DNA of 64,000 bases from Pseudomonas beijingensis (GCF_030687295.1 NZ_CP117425.1:248001-312000); one strand, 5' to 3'. Shown: positions 47,704 to 56,568, numbered from the stretch's first letter. The notes: a model not told the origin generated them from the sequence alone. Made by a program: numbers and translations.

Positions 47704-48905
47704 GGTCGGCTGCCCTCGGCGATAGCGGCGGCTTTGCTTTCCCGGGTGTAGGTCAGCACGAAGTGCGCCACGAGACCAAAAATCAGCCCCCAGAACGCGG
47801 CGGCCAGGCCGAGGAAACTCATGCCCGAGGCCGTCACCAGGAAGGTGATCAGTGCTGCTTCCCGCTGCTTCTCATCCGCCATGGCGCCGGTCAGCCCGGC
47901 ACTGATCGCGCCAAACAAGGCGAGGCCGGCGAGGGAAGCGATCAATTCTTTTGGCAGGGCGGAAAACACCGAGGCCAGGGTCGCGCCAAAGGTGCCCATC
48001 AGAATGTAGAACACCCCGCAGGCTATCCCGGCCATGTAGCGTTTGTCGCGGTCCTCGTGGGCTTCGCGACCAGTGCAGATCGCTGCGGTAATGGCCGCCA
48101 GGTTAAAACCGTGGGAACCGAACGGGGCCATCAGGACCGAGCCAATTGCGGTGACTGAAATGATCGAGCGCGCTGGCGTGTTGTAGCCCGAGGTGCGCAA
48201 CACGGCCATGCCTGGCACGTACTGGCCGGTCAGTGTCACCAGCGCCAGTGGCAGGCCGATGTTGATGATTGCGTGCCAGTTCCATTCAGGGGCGACGAAG
48301 ACCGGGTGGGCCACGGCGATGGTGATCGAGCTGCTGTTGAGCTCACCGAACGAGGCGGCCACCGCGCAACCGACGATCAGCACCGACAGGATCGCGTAGC
48401 GTGGCGAAAAGCGCTTGAAGGCCAGGTACGCCGCGATCATCGCCAGCACCAATGCCGGCTGCAGCTTGATCGACGTGAACAGCTCGGCACCAAAGCGGAA
48501 CAGGATGCCGGCGAGCATGGCGGCGGCAATGGCCTTGGGCAGGCGGCTCATCAGCTTGTCGAACGCCCCGGACAAACCGACCAGGGCGATGATCACCGAT
48601 GCCACTACATAGGCACCAATGGCTTGGGGCAGGGTCACGGTAGGCAGCATCGACACCAGCAACGCCGCCCCCGGTGTCGACCACGCGGTGATGACGGGGG
48701 CACGCAGGCGCCAGCTCAGGAGCAGGCCGGTAATCCCACTGCCGATGGAAATGGCCCAGATCCACGAAGACACCACGTCATCGGGCAGGTGCGCTTCCTT
48801 GGCTGCCTGGAACACGATGATGAGCGGGCCGGCGTAGGAAATGATCACGGCGATGAAGCCCGCGATGATCGCTGACAGGGATAGATCCTTTCTGAGTGTG
48901 TCCAT
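47700..48905 (-). CDS. Benzoate/H+ symporter-family transporter (BenE)
   Basis: 401 residues with about 12 hydrophobic segments. BenE family by sequence (ILISYAGPLIIVFQAAKEAHLPDDVVSSWIWAISIGSGITGLLLS opening). The family name comes from benzoate uptake, but no benzoate genes are near; as first gene of an amino-acid operon it more likely imports the operon's substrate. Start ATG 48905. Two copies of a 13-base repeat (ATTGAGTCGATTG type) lie 40-95 bases upstream. Confidence 0.85.
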   Translation of the reverse strand: MDTLRKDLSLSAIIAGFIAVIISYAGPLIIVFQAAKEAHLPDDVVSSWIWAISIGSGITGLLLSWRLRAPVITAWSTPGAALLVSMLPTVTLPQAIGAYVVASVIIALVGLSGAFDKLMSRLPKAIAAAMLAGILFRFGAELFTSIKLQPALVLAMIAAYLAFKRFSPRYAILSVLIVGCAVAASFGELNSSSITIAVAHPVFVAPEWNWHAIINIGLPLALVTLTGQYVPGMAVLRTSGYNTPARSIISVTAIGSVLMAPFGSHGFNLAAITAAICTGREAHEDRDKRYMAGIACGVFYILMGTFGATLASVFSALPKELIASLAGLALFGAISAGLTGAMADEKQREAALITFLVTASGMSFLGLAAAFWGLIFGLVAHFVLTYTRESKAAAIAEGSRP

Positions 48906-49246
48906 GATGTCTCGACTTGGCGCGGCAGGAGCGCGCAGTGGATGATTGAGTCGATTGCTTCGATTCGGAATCAGTGTATTTGAATGGATTGAGTTGATTC
49001 AATAGGTGGCGGGATTGTTACGAGATATTTTTCTGCTATTACGGAGCATTTTTAGGATATTTGATGGTTAATATATTGATTTTTATAATTATTATTTGTT
49101 GTAAGATTTCTTGAATCCACATTGATAAACAATTCAAAAATCGTATCAATCGACTCAATGAATCGTATGTGTCGAATTATTAGTTGCCTAACCTCCATGT
49201 GATATGCTCGGATATTCATCATTTCTACGATGGGCAGTGATCATTC
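48906..49246. promoter_or_regulatory. Divergent AT-rich regulatory region with three candidate MocR operators
   Basis: Between benE and the MocR gene. ATTGAGTCGATTG at 48945-48957, ATTGAGTTGATTC at 48988-49000 (43 bases apart, about four turns) and the inverse CAATCGACTCAAT at 49147-49159. The stretch 49020-49140 is strikingly AT-rich for this genome (runs such as TTTTTATAATTATTATTTG). The arrangement of two direct and one inverted copies fits a looping MocR dimer. Confidence 0.75.
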
Positions 49247-50638
49247 ATGTGGGTTCCCCAGCTAAGCGAGTTCAGCCAGCCGATGTATTTGTCGATTGCC
49301 GATGCGTTGGCGCGCGATATCAACAACGGCGTGCTGAACGAGGGCGATCGCTTGCCGACCTTGCGGGAGCTGGCCACCACCTTGAATGTCACGCCAGGCA
49401 CCATCAGCCGTGCCTATAGCGAAGCCCATCGGCGTCGGTTGGTGCAGGGAGAAGTGGGGCGTGGCACTTATGTGCTCAACCAGAAGCAGCTGGAACTGCC
49501 GGCCAGCAACAGCGCCGCCGCGCCGCTGAACCTGGGGCAATCCGAACTGCTCGACCTTTCGATCATCAAGCCCTACAGCGAGACCCTGGAGTACTGGTTG
49601 CGCGGCGCGCTGGTGGGCATGGCGAAAAGCACCGACTTCGCGCGCGCGCTGGATTACGCGCCGGACGGCGGTCACCCGGCCCATCGTGAGGCGGGGGCGC
49701 AATGGTTGCGTCATTCATTGCCCGACGCGCAATGGCAGCAAGTGGTGATTACCGCCGGGGCCCAGCACGGCTTGATGGTTGCGATGAGCGCCCTGACCAA
49801 CGCCGGTGACCTGGTGCTTTGCGAGGCGCTCTGCTACCCCGGTATCATTTCCCTGGCTCACGGCCTTGAGCGTCGCCTGCGCGGCGTGCCGATGGATGAC
49901 GAAGGCATCATCCCTGAAGCCTTGCGCGAACTGTGCCTGCGAGAGAAGCCGGCGATGCTGGTGTGCGTGGCGACCTGCCAGAACCCGACGGCGGCGATCA
50001 TGTCGCAGAAACGTCGGGCCCAGATTGCCGCGCTGGCCGAGGAATTCGACTTCATCATCCTGGACGATGACATCTATGGCTTCCTGGCTACCGATCCGTC
50101 GATCAAGCCGTTGTCGGCCTTTGCGCCGGATCGTTCGGTGTACCTGACCAGCCTGTCGAAGTCAGTCATGCCGGCGCTTCGCATCGGTTATATCTACAGT
50201 CCACCGAAATTGCTGTCACGCCTGACTTCGATGGTCCGCAGCAGTGTCTGGATGCCGTCGCCGTTGACTGCGCAACTGGCCAGCAATGTGATTACCGAAG
50301 GCCTGGACAAGAAACTGATCCGCATCCAGCGCAACGAGGCGGCGGGGCGACAAGCGATCGCCCGGGAAATTTTCGCCAATTTCGAGCTCAAGACCCAGCC
50401 GTATTCCTATCACGTCTGGTTGACGCTGCCCGAGCCATGGACCAGCGACGAATTCACCATGCTCGCCCGGGCCAACGGCGTATTGGTGCTCAGCGGCACC
50501 CAGTTCCAGGCCGAGCGTTCAGGGACCACCCGGTGCGTGCGGTTGGTATTGATGTCGCCCACCAGCCAGGACGAACTGCGCTTCGCCCTGACCAAGCTGG
50601 CGAGCCTGATCGATTCGGACCCACGTCGTTATTATTGA
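49247..50638 (+). CDS. MocR-type GntR/aminotransferase regulator
   Basis: 463 residues. N-terminal GntR winged helix (about 12-78, LRELATTLNVTPGTISRAYSEAHRRRLVQGEVGRGTYV), then a fold-type I aminotransferase domain with TAGAQHGLMVAMS, ILDDDIYGF (Asp to PLP) and SLSKSVMPALRIGY (Schiff-base lysine about 307). MocR proteins bind PLP and an amino acid, and use it to switch genes. Divergent from the benE operon, which it most likely controls. ATG 49247; preceding sequence includes a weak Shine-Dalgarno. Confidence 0.92.
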   Translation: MWVPQLSEFSQPMYLSIADALARDINNGVLNEGDRLPTLRELATTLNVTPGTISRAYSEAHRRRLVQGEVGRGTYVLNQKQLELPASNSAAAPLNLGQSELLDLSIIKPYSETLEYWLRGALVGMAKSTDFARALDYAPDGGHPAHREAGAQWLRHSLPDAQWQQVVITAGAQHGLMVAMSALTNAGDLVLCEALCYPGIISLAHGLERRLRGVPMDDEGIIPEALRELCLREKPAMLVCVATCQNPTAAIMSQKRRAQIAALAEEFDFIILDDDIYGFLATDPSIKPLSAFAPDRSVYLTSLSKSVMPALRIGYIYSPPKLLSRLTSMVRSSVWMPSPLTAQLASNVITEGLDKKLIRIQRNEAAGRQAIAREIFANFELKTQPYSYHVWLTLPEPWTSDEFTMLARANGVLVLSGTQFQAERSGTTRCVRLVLMSPTSQDELRFALTKLASLIDSDPRRYY

Positions 50639-50640
50639 AA

Positions 50641-50704
50641 AAAAAGATCGCAGCCTTCGGCAGCTCCTACGCGGTGTAGGCGCTGCCGAAGGCTGCGATC
50701 TTTT
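50641..50704. repeat. Family IV inverted repeat acting as bidirectional terminator
   Basis: AAAGATCGCAGCCTTCGGCAG and its exact inverse flank a 17-base loop, with A and T runs on both ends. It lies between the convergent MocR and yebG genes and would terminate either. A single arm of the same family is at 52229-52258. Confidence 0.9.
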
Positions 50705-50707
50705 TGG

Positions 50708-50968
50708 TTACTCGTCCGACGGGTTGAGCAGTTCGGACAAGGCGTCCGGCTGGCTCTTGAATGCCTTGGCGAACACATCCCGATTCTTCGCCATGTAGAT
50801 CCCGGCTTCCTCGACCTGTTGCTCGCTCAGCGATGGAACGGCTTTTTGCAACACTTCAGCCAGCAATTCGGCGAGTTCCAGCATTTTGTCATGACGGTCA
50901 GCTTCGGCTTTATCCATGAACAAGCGCTCCAGATCTCGGCTGCTGCGGTATACCACTTCGACGGCCAT
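50708..50968 (-). CDS. yebG: YebG-family SOS-inducible protein
   Basis: 86 residues, MAVEVVYRSSRDLERLFMDKAEADRHDKMLELAELLAEVL, similar to E. coli YebG (MAVEVKYV... and EADAYDKMLDTADLL). A small helical protein induced by DNA damage; its task is unknown. A near-perfect LexA box stands 44 bases upstream (51012-51027), supporting the call. Confidence 0.9.
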   Translation of the reverse strand: MAVEVVYRSSRDLERLFMDKAEADRHDKMLELAELLAEVLQKAVPSLSEQQVEEAGIYMAKNRDVFAKAFKSQPDALSELLNPSDE

Positions 50969-51011
50969 TCACCACCTCACATGCCTTCACATTGGTTTGT
51001 CTTTGCGGCTA

Positions 51012-51027
51012 CTGTATTTATATACAG
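51012..51027 (-). promoter_or_regulatory. LexA (SOS) box
   Basis: CTGTATTTATATACAG fits CTG-N10-CAG with the AT-rich centre of strong LexA sites. Palindromic arms CTGTAT and ATACAG are perfect. Located just upstream of yebG. Confidence 0.93.
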
Positions 51028-51123
51028 GCAAAAGAATAAGCGAATCCTGTTGCTTTGGATAGTGGCTTTTTAATGTAGACCGATTTCGGCATGTGAGCGC
51101 GAAGCTAATGTGGGCAAAGCTTG

Positions 51124-51148
51124 TGTGGGAGCAAAGCTTGCTCGCGAT
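51124..51148. repeat. Single family I REP element
   Basis: One core with AAAGCTTG in the loop, not paired. The stretch 51028-51289 otherwise shows no gene; it should carry the psiE promoter. Confidence 0.75.
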
Positions 51149-51289
51149 CCGGCCGCATGAAGCCCCAAAAGTGCCGCATACCAGCCTATCGCCATCTCAC
51201 CCTCAGTCGCTGGCCTTTTTTCTGCATGCAGAACAACCGTCACGTCCAACCCGCATCATCCGGTCGAGTCGACCTAAGGAAACTACATC

Positions 51290-51790
51290 GTGAAAATCAA
51301 CTGGGCCGAGAATCTGCGGCAGAACGTCCATCAACTGGCCGAGTCCCTGGGAAACCTGTTCGTCGAGACCTTCCACTACCTGGCGCTGTTCGCCATCGGT
51401 GCGGTGACCGCGTGGGCCGCGGTGATGGAGTTCTTGCAGATGCTCGAGGCGGGGCACATCAAGATCGATGACATCCTGCTGCTGTTCATCTACCTGGAAT
51501 TGGGGGCGATGGTCGGGATCTACTTCAAAACCAACCACATGCCGGTGCGGTTTCTGATCTACGTGGCGATCACTGCGCTGACGCGGCTGTTGATTTCCAA
51601 CGTTTCCCACCACAGCCCGCCCGACCTGGGGATCATCTACCTGTGCGGTGGCATCCTGCTGCTGGCGTTTTCGATCCTGGTGGTGCGCTATGCGTCGTCG
51701 CAGTTCCCCTCGGTGAAGATCGAGCACCCGCACCGCAAGGTCGGCGCGGGTTCAAGCGAACATGCCGAAGTGGAGAAAGGCGAGATTTAA
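51290..51790 (+). CDS. psiE: Phosphate-starvation-inducible protein PsiE
   Basis: 166 residues starting at GTG 51290 (TAAGGA upstream). Four membrane segments (FHYLALFAIGAVTAWAAVMEFL, ILLLFIYLELGAMVGIYF, FLIYVAITALTRLLI, IIYLCGGILLLAFSILVV). Function unknown; E. coli psiE is controlled by PhoB and CRP. I see no clear Pho box here. Overlaps the end of the DUF3509 gene by 4 bases (convergent). Confidence 0.9.
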   Translation: MKINWAENLRQNVHQLAESLGNLFVETFHYLALFAIGAVTAWAAVMEFLQMLEAGHIKIDDILLLFIYLELGAMVGIYFKTNHMPVRFLIYVAITALTRLLISNVSHHSPPDLGIIYLCGGILLLAFSILVVRYASSQFPSVKIEHPHRKVGAGSSEHAEVEKGEI

Positions 51791-52104
51791 AGGCCAGCGG
51801 CAGAAGGTGCCACACCCTGTGCATGCGGTGGCGGCAACTTGATGTTGTCGCCGCCGGTCATGGCTTCGAGGATGGCCACAGCGCTGTGGCCCTGCTCGAT
51901 GGCGATGCCGAACTGAATGCTTTGCACCAGGCGCTTGAGCCGCTCCGGGTCGTTGCGTTGCTGGGCGCTGATCATGCGTTTGGCGACGATGCGCCCGCTC
52001 TTGGACAGGGTCAGCATGATGCTGCCATCCAGGCCCTGGATACTCAGGTTGATCTGATAGTGCGGCGCAAAAGCGTCGGTAATGATCTGAAAAGGGTTGT
52101 CCAT
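51787..52104 (-). CDS. DUF3509 family protein
   Basis: 105 residues (MDNPFQIITDAFAPHYQINLSIQGLDGSIMLTLS...). A small family known mainly from Pseudomonas, function unknown. No signal or membrane span. Convergent with psiE with a 4-base overlap. Confidence 0.88.
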   Translation of the reverse strand: MDNPFQIITDAFAPHYQINLSIQGLDGSIMLTLSKSGRIVAKRMISAQQRNDPERLKRLVQSIQFGIAIEQGHSAVAILEAMTGGDNIKLPPPHAQGVAPSAAGL

Positions 52105-52602
52105 GATGCGTCACCGCCTGATTGAACGTGCAGTTGTTGACCGGCCGTGATCGGGATTAGTTCGCAACACCGGACCATCGGCCATTCCATGATCGTGTTC
52201 ATCTCGAGATTCCTGGGACCAGGCAGACTTCAAAAATCAAAGATCGCAGCCTGCGGCAGCTCCTACAGGGAGTTAGCAAGTGGCATGCCGGAAAAACCGT
52301 CGGACAATGATCCCGGTGCCCAAGCGCCGAACGCTCTGGAATGCGGCTGCCCGTTTCGGGGCAATAACGTGCGGATGTTCGTTGACGGTGCAGGAGGGGA
52401 GGCAATTTGCGGAGGGTGGGCAGGGCGGGGCAACTCCCGACATTAACAGTGCTTTTGCCCGTTGTCCGGCTTTATTTGCATATGAATATTTATCTTTTCC
52501 CAGGGGTTGAATTGTTCCTCCGCCAGCCCGACTCTGTATTCAAGGGGTCGTTGCATCAACGTCGACGGCCCCCGGCGAGCTAGCTGAAATAAGGGATGAA
52601 CT
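52105..52602. other. Intergenic stretch before the HPF-like gene
   Basis: 498 bases. Contains one arm of the family IV repeat (about 52229-52268), and a more AT-rich part at 52470-52510 (GCATATGAATATTTATCTTTT) where the promoter of the ribosome factor could lie. No convincing gene. Confidence 0.6.
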
Positions 52603-53013
52603 ATGCAAATCCAAGTCAACAGCGATAACCATATTCAAAGCAGCATCCGACTGGAGGAGTGGGTACGTACTACCATCGAAAGCACGCTCGAACGTTACGA
52701 AGAGGACCTGACACGGGTCGAGGTTCATCTGCGGGACGAGAACGGCGACAAGCCGGGTCCTCATGACCTGCGTTGCCAGCTTGAAGCACGGCCAAAGGGC
52801 CATCAGCCGATTTCCGTGACCCACAAGGCCGATTCGCTGGAACTGGCGATCGAAGGCGCGGCCACCAAACTTGAAAATGCCCTGGAGCATTTGTTCGGCA
52901 AACTGCGCGGCAAGCGTGCCGTGACCAACGGTCCGACCGACTCGATGGCCGTGGCTGATGCCATGCTGGAAGAAGAATTCCTGGAGAACGAACGGGCCTC
53001 GCTTCACGGCTGA
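52603..53013 (+). CDS. HPF/RaiA-like ribosome-associated protein
   Basis: 136 residues. N-terminal beta-alpha-beta fold of the HPF/RaiA family (MQIQVNSDNHIQSSIRLEEWVRTTIESTLERYEEDLTRVEVHLRDENG) followed by a family-specific helix and acidic tail. These factors bind the 30S decoding site and lead to resting ribosomes. It is a different gene from the main hpf near rpoN. AAGGGATGAACT precedes the ATG. Followed by a terminator. Confidence 0.88.
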   Translation: MQIQVNSDNHIQSSIRLEEWVRTTIESTLERYEEDLTRVEVHLRDENGDKPGPHDLRCQLEARPKGHQPISVTHKADSLELAIEGAATKLENALEHLFGKLRGKRAVTNGPTDSMAVADAMLEEEFLENERASLHG

Positions 53014-53044
53014 AGCCTTGTTCATTTCAATTCCTACCGAAAAA

Positions 53045-53075
53045 AAACGGGCCTGCAATTGCAGGCCCGTTTTGC
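53045..53075 (+). terminator. Terminator after the HPF-like gene
   Basis: AAACGGGCCTGCAA facing TTGCAGGCCCGTTT, uninterrupted palindrome with A and T runs. Confidence 0.92.
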
Positions 53076-53114
53076 TTTTGTATGTGACCCGTTTATCTGG
53101 TGAAGAGCAATCAA

Positions 53115-53405
53115 TGTGGGAGCGAGCCTGCTCGCGATAGCGGTGGGTCGGCTTGCATGGATGTTGAGTGTGCTGGCGTCATCGCGAGCAAGCTCGCTCC
53201 CACACTGGATCTTCAGTGGATTGAATTTTATGTTCAGCACAGAACCCCTGTGGGAGCGAGCTTGCTCGCGATAGCGGTGGGTCGGCTTGCATGGATGTTG
53301 AATGTGCCGGCGTCATCGCGAGCAAGCTCGCTCCCACACTGGATCTTCAGTGGATGAATTTTATGTTCAGCACAGAACCCCTGTGGGAGCGAGCTTGCTC
53401 GCGAT
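53115..53405. repeat. Tandemly duplicated REP unit (about 134 bases, 2.2 copies)
   Basis: A whole unit, REP pair plus spacer (GCTTGCATGGATGTTGA... and ...TTTTATGTTCAGCACAGA), is repeated head to tail: units begin at 53115, 53249 and 53382 (the last cut short). The two full copies differ by only a few bases, including one deletion (GGATTGAATT/GGATGAATT) and a CTTG/CCTG change. Five REP cores in all. Confidence 0.93.
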
Positions 53406-53419
53406 GGCGATAGCCGGGG

Positions 53420-54295
53420 CTAGCGCAAAAACGCCTGCCGATACTCTCCGGGCGTCGCGCCCAGGGCCTGGCGAAAACGATGGGTGAAGTGACTGGCGCT
53501 GGCAAATCCGCAGGCCAGTGCCACGTCGCCCAACGGTTGCGAAGTGCTACGCAACAGATGCCGCGCCAGGGCAAGCCGTCGTGCCAGCACATATTGATGC
53601 GGCGGCAGCCCGAAGCTTTCGCGAAACATCCGCGCGAAGTGGTATTCGGACAATGCACACAGTGCCGCCAGTTGCCCGAGGCTAATGGCCTCGGCCAAGT
53701 GGCTGTCGACGTAATCCACCAGCAACCGCCGCTGGTGAGCCGCCAGGCCGCCCTTGAGGCGAAGCCCCTGGCGCTGGCCGACCTGGCTGAGCAGCAGGTG
53801 GTTGAGCAGGTCATGGGCCAGGCTGGTGGTCAGCAGGCGTTCAGCGGGTTCGTCCCAGTTCAGCGCGATCAACTGGCGAAAGCGTTGTGCCTGTTGCGGG
53901 TCGTCGAGAAAGGTCTCCTCGTGCAGTTGCACCTGCCGGGGCTCGCGGTCCAGCAACGTGATGCAACCCAGGGCGAATTGTTCAGGGCTGAAATACAGGT
54001 GGGCAAGGCGAATGTCGCCGTTGATGACCCAGGCCGATTCATGCCCGGCGGGCAGTACGCAGAGTTTGCCCGGCGCCCCCGTGGTATCGGGTCGCTCGCG
54101 GCGAAACGTACCGGTGCCGCCGGCGATGTAGCAGGACAACGTATGGTGAGTCGGCCCCTCATAGTCCTGGGCGTCGTGATGATTGCTCCACAAAGCGGCC
54201 GCCAAGCCGTCTCCGAGCTCGGCGCTGTGCTCCAGGCGAGCGTTGGGCGAGCTGTTGAGGGCTTGAAAGACTTGCAGGCTTTGCAGTGTGGACAT
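53420..54295 (-). CDS. AraC-family transcriptional regulator
   Basis: 291 residues. N-terminal cupin-like half (to about 170) and C-terminal double helix-turn-helix with ISLGQLAALCALSEYHFARMFRESFGLPPHQYVLARRL and PLGDVALACGFASASHFTHRFRQALGATPGEYRQ. Divergent from the EamA transporter, which it may control; the gap 54296-54431 has no obvious operator. Effector unknown. Confidence 0.9.
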   Translation of the reverse strand: MSTLQSLQVFQALNSSPNARLEHSAELGDGLAAALWSNHHDAQDYEGPTHHTLSCYIAGGTGTFRRERPDTTGAPGKLCVLPAGHESAWVINGDIRLAHLYFSPEQFALGCITLLDREPRQVQLHEETFLDDPQQAQRFRQLIALNWDEPAERLLTTSLAHDLLNHLLLSQVGQRQGLRLKGGLAAHQRRLLVDYVDSHLAEAISLGQLAALCALSEYHFARMFRESFGLPPHQYVLARRLALARHLLRSTSQPLGDVALACGFASASHFTHRFRQALGATPGEYRQAFLR

Positions 54296-54431
54296 GATTG
54301 GTTCTCCAACGCTTGCATCCTACTCCGTAGACCGCTCCCTGCCAGCCCATCGCTCATAAAAACCGCAAGTTTACGCAAGCGACGGACAAGCATCGGCATG
54401 ACACTGGGAGCCATTGCCAGGAGTCGCCGTC

Positions 54432-55334
54432 ATGAACCTCTCGTTGTACCTGCTTACCGTGCTCATCTGGGGCACCACTTGGATTGCCCTGAAATTGCAA
54501 CTGGGTGTGGTCGCCATCCCGGTTTCGATCGTTTATCGCTTTGGCCTTGCGGCGTTGATCCTGTTTGCGATGCTCTTGCTCCGCCGGCGCTTGCAGGTGA
54601 TGAACCGGCGCGGCCATTTGATTTGCGTTGCCCAGGGCCTGTGTCTGTTCTGCATCAACTTCATGTGCTTCCTGACCGCCAGCCAATGGATTCCCAGTGG
54701 CTTGGTCGCCGTGGTGTTTTCCACCGCCACGCTCTGGAACGCCTTCAATGCTCGCGTGTTCTTCGGTCAGCGGATTGCACGTAACGTACTGTTGGGTGGC
54801 GCCCTGGGGCTTTCGGGGTTGGCGCTGCTGTTCTGGCCGGAACTGGCCGGCCACAGCGCGAGTCCGCAAACTTTGCTTGGCTTGGCGCTGGCGCTGTTGG
54901 GGACGTTGTGTTTCTCGGCAGGCAACATGCTGTCGAGCCTGCAACAGAAAGCCGGCCTCAAGCCGCTGACCACCAATGCCTGGGGCATGGCTTATGGCGC
55001 AGCGATGTTGGCGGTGTGGTGTGCGGTCAAAGGCATCCCGTTCGACATGGAATGGAACACGCGCTACATCGGCTCGTTGTTGTACCTGGTGATCCCGGGT
55101 TCGGTGATCGGCTTCACCGCCTACCTGACACTGGTGGGGCGCATGGGGCCGGAGCGGGCGGCGTATTGCACCGTATTGTTCCCGGTGGTGGCGTTGAATG
55201 TCTCGGCGTTTGTCGAGGGCTACCAGTGGACGGCGCCGGCATTGGTGGGGTTGGTGCTGGTGATGCTGGGGAACGTACTGGTGTTTCGCAAGCCCCGGCC
55301 AGTGGCAGCGAAAGTCGCGCTGGGTGCTCGCTGA
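54432..55334 (+). CDS. EamA-family (DMT) exporter
   Basis: 300 residues with ten membrane segments in two five-helix repeats (LYLLTVLIWGTTWIALKLQLG first; LYLVIPGSVIGFTAYLTLVGRMGPERAAYCTVLFPVVA near the eighth). EamA/DMT proteins export amino acids or metabolites. ATG 54432 with CAGGAGTCG upstream is preferred to the 54414 ATG. Probably regulated by the divergent AraC gene. Confidence 0.9.
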   Translation: MNLSLYLLTVLIWGTTWIALKLQLGVVAIPVSIVYRFGLAALILFAMLLLRRRLQVMNRRGHLICVAQGLCLFCINFMCFLTASQWIPSGLVAVVFSTATLWNAFNARVFFGQRIARNVLLGGALGLSGLALLFWPELAGHSASPQTLLGLALALLGTLCFSAGNMLSSLQQKAGLKPLTTNAWGMAYGAAMLAVWCAVKGIPFDMEWNTRYIGSLLYLVIPGSVIGFTAYLTLVGRMGPERAAYCTVLFPVVALNVSAFVEGYQWTAPALVGLVLVMLGNVLVFRKPRPVAAKVALGAR

Positions 55335-55356
55335 GACACAACGTCTAGCGAACCCC

Positions 55357-55387
55357 CGTGGCGAGGGAGCAAGCTCCCTCCCCACGG
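55357..55387. repeat. Family III variant palindrome
   Basis: CGTGGCGAGGGAG-CAAG-CTCCCTCCCCACG: shorter relative of family III between the convergent EamA and dehydrogenase genes; may act as their terminator. Confidence 0.75.
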
Positions 55388-55411
55388 CGTATTTCTCGTG
55401 GTATCTGCGGG

Positions 55412-56383
55412 TTATTTCCAGGCTTGCGGGTTGACCAGGTTCTGCGGTCGCTCGCCCAACAAGGCACTGCGCAAGTTATCCACAGCAAGATTGGCCATGG
55501 CCTCACGGGTTTCGTGGGTGGCGGAACCGATATGGGGCAGTGTGACGGCGTTTTTCAGCTGGAACAGCGGCGATTCGGCCAGTGGCTCTTTCTCGTAGAC
55601 ATCCAGCCCGGCACCGCGGATGCGGTTGTTTTGCAGGGCTTCGATCAGCGCTGGTTCGTCTACCACAGGGCCACGGGAAATGTTGACCAGGATGGCGCTT
55701 GACTTCATCAGGCCCAGTTCACGTTGACCGATCAGGTGGCGGGTTTTCTCGCTCAACGGCACAACGAGGCAGACGAAGTCGGCTTCGGCCAGCAACTGGT
55801 CCAATTCTCGGAATTGTGCGCCCAACTGGTTTTCCAGCTCGGTCTTGCGGCTGTTGCCGCTGTAGAGGATCGGCATGTTGAACCCCAGCCGGCCACGTCG
55901 GGCAATGGCTGCGCCGATGTTGCCCATGCCGACGATGCCCAGGGTCTTGCCATGCACGTCGCTGCCGAACAACTGCGGGCCAACCGTCGCTTGCCATTGC
56001 CCGGCCTTGGTCCAGGCGTCCAGCTCGGCCACGCGCCGGGCGCTGCTCATCAGCAGGGCGAAGGCCAGGTCGGCGGTGCTTTCGGTGAGTACGTCCGGGG
56101 TGTTGGTGAGCATGATCCCGCGTTCATTGAAGTAGGCTAGGTCATAGTTGTCGTAGCCCACCGACACGCTGGAGACCACTTGCAGGTTCGTGGCGTTCTG
56201 CAGTTGTTCGCGGCCGAGCTTGCGACCGACACCGATCAGCCCGTGGACGTGGGGCAAGGCTTCGTTGAACTGCGCGTTGATGTCGCCGTTCGACGGGTTG
56301 GGCACGATCACGTCGAAGTCCTGGCGCAAGCGTTCGATCATGGGCGGCGTGATACGGCTGAAGGCAAGTACGGTTTTTTTCAT
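55412..56383 (-). CDS. D-isomer specific 2-hydroxyacid dehydrogenase (GhrB/2-ketogluconate reductase-like)
   Basis: 323 residues. NAD(P)-binding GIVGMGNIGAAIARR (about 149-163), catalytic Arg in ILVNISRGPVVDE, Glu in LDVYEKEPL and His in LPHIGSATHETR. The set is complete. Enzymes of this branch reduce glyoxylate, hydroxypyruvate or 2-ketogluconate; I cannot tell which. ATG 56383 is used rather than 56425. No operon partner. Confidence 0.9.
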   Translation of the reverse strand: MKKTVLAFSRITPPMIERLRQDFDVIVPNPSNGDINAQFNEALPHVHGLIGVGRKLGREQLQNATNLQVVSSVSVGYDNYDLAYFNERGIMLTNTPDVLTESTADLAFALLMSSARRVAELDAWTKAGQWQATVGPQLFGSDVHGKTLGIVGMGNIGAAIARRGRLGFNMPILYSGNSRKTELENQLGAQFRELDQLLAEADFVCLVVPLSEKTRHLIGQRELGLMKSSAILVNISRGPVVDEPALIEALQNNRIRGAGLDVYEKEPLAESPLFQLKNAVTLPHIGSATHETREAMANLAVDNLRSALLGERPQNLVNPQAWK

Positions 56384-56480
56384 CGTGCAAGGCTCATCTG
56401 CAGGGAATACCAAGCACGCTAACATTCCTGGCGCGGGTTAGGCGAGAGGGGAGAGTGTAATCGCAGCGCCGCCAGTCTCC

Positions 56481-56568
56481 TGTGGGAGCGAGCTTGCTCG
56501 CGATAGCGGTATGCCAATCAATTGAGAGTGACAGGGCTGGCGCCATCGCGAGCAAGCTCGCTCCCACA
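56481..56568. repeat. REP pair, family I, inverted
   Basis: Forward core at 56481 and reverse core ending 56568. Confidence 0.9.

Noticed and set aside
49247..50638. MocR gene read as a metabolic aminotransferase
   Set aside because: An N-terminal GntR winged helix is fused in frame and the gene is divergent from an operon, so it is a regulator.
53115..53405. CRISPR-like spaced repeats
   Set aside because: The repeats are inverted REP cores with conserved spacers in a tandem unit; no uniform direct repeat with unique spacers and no cas genes.
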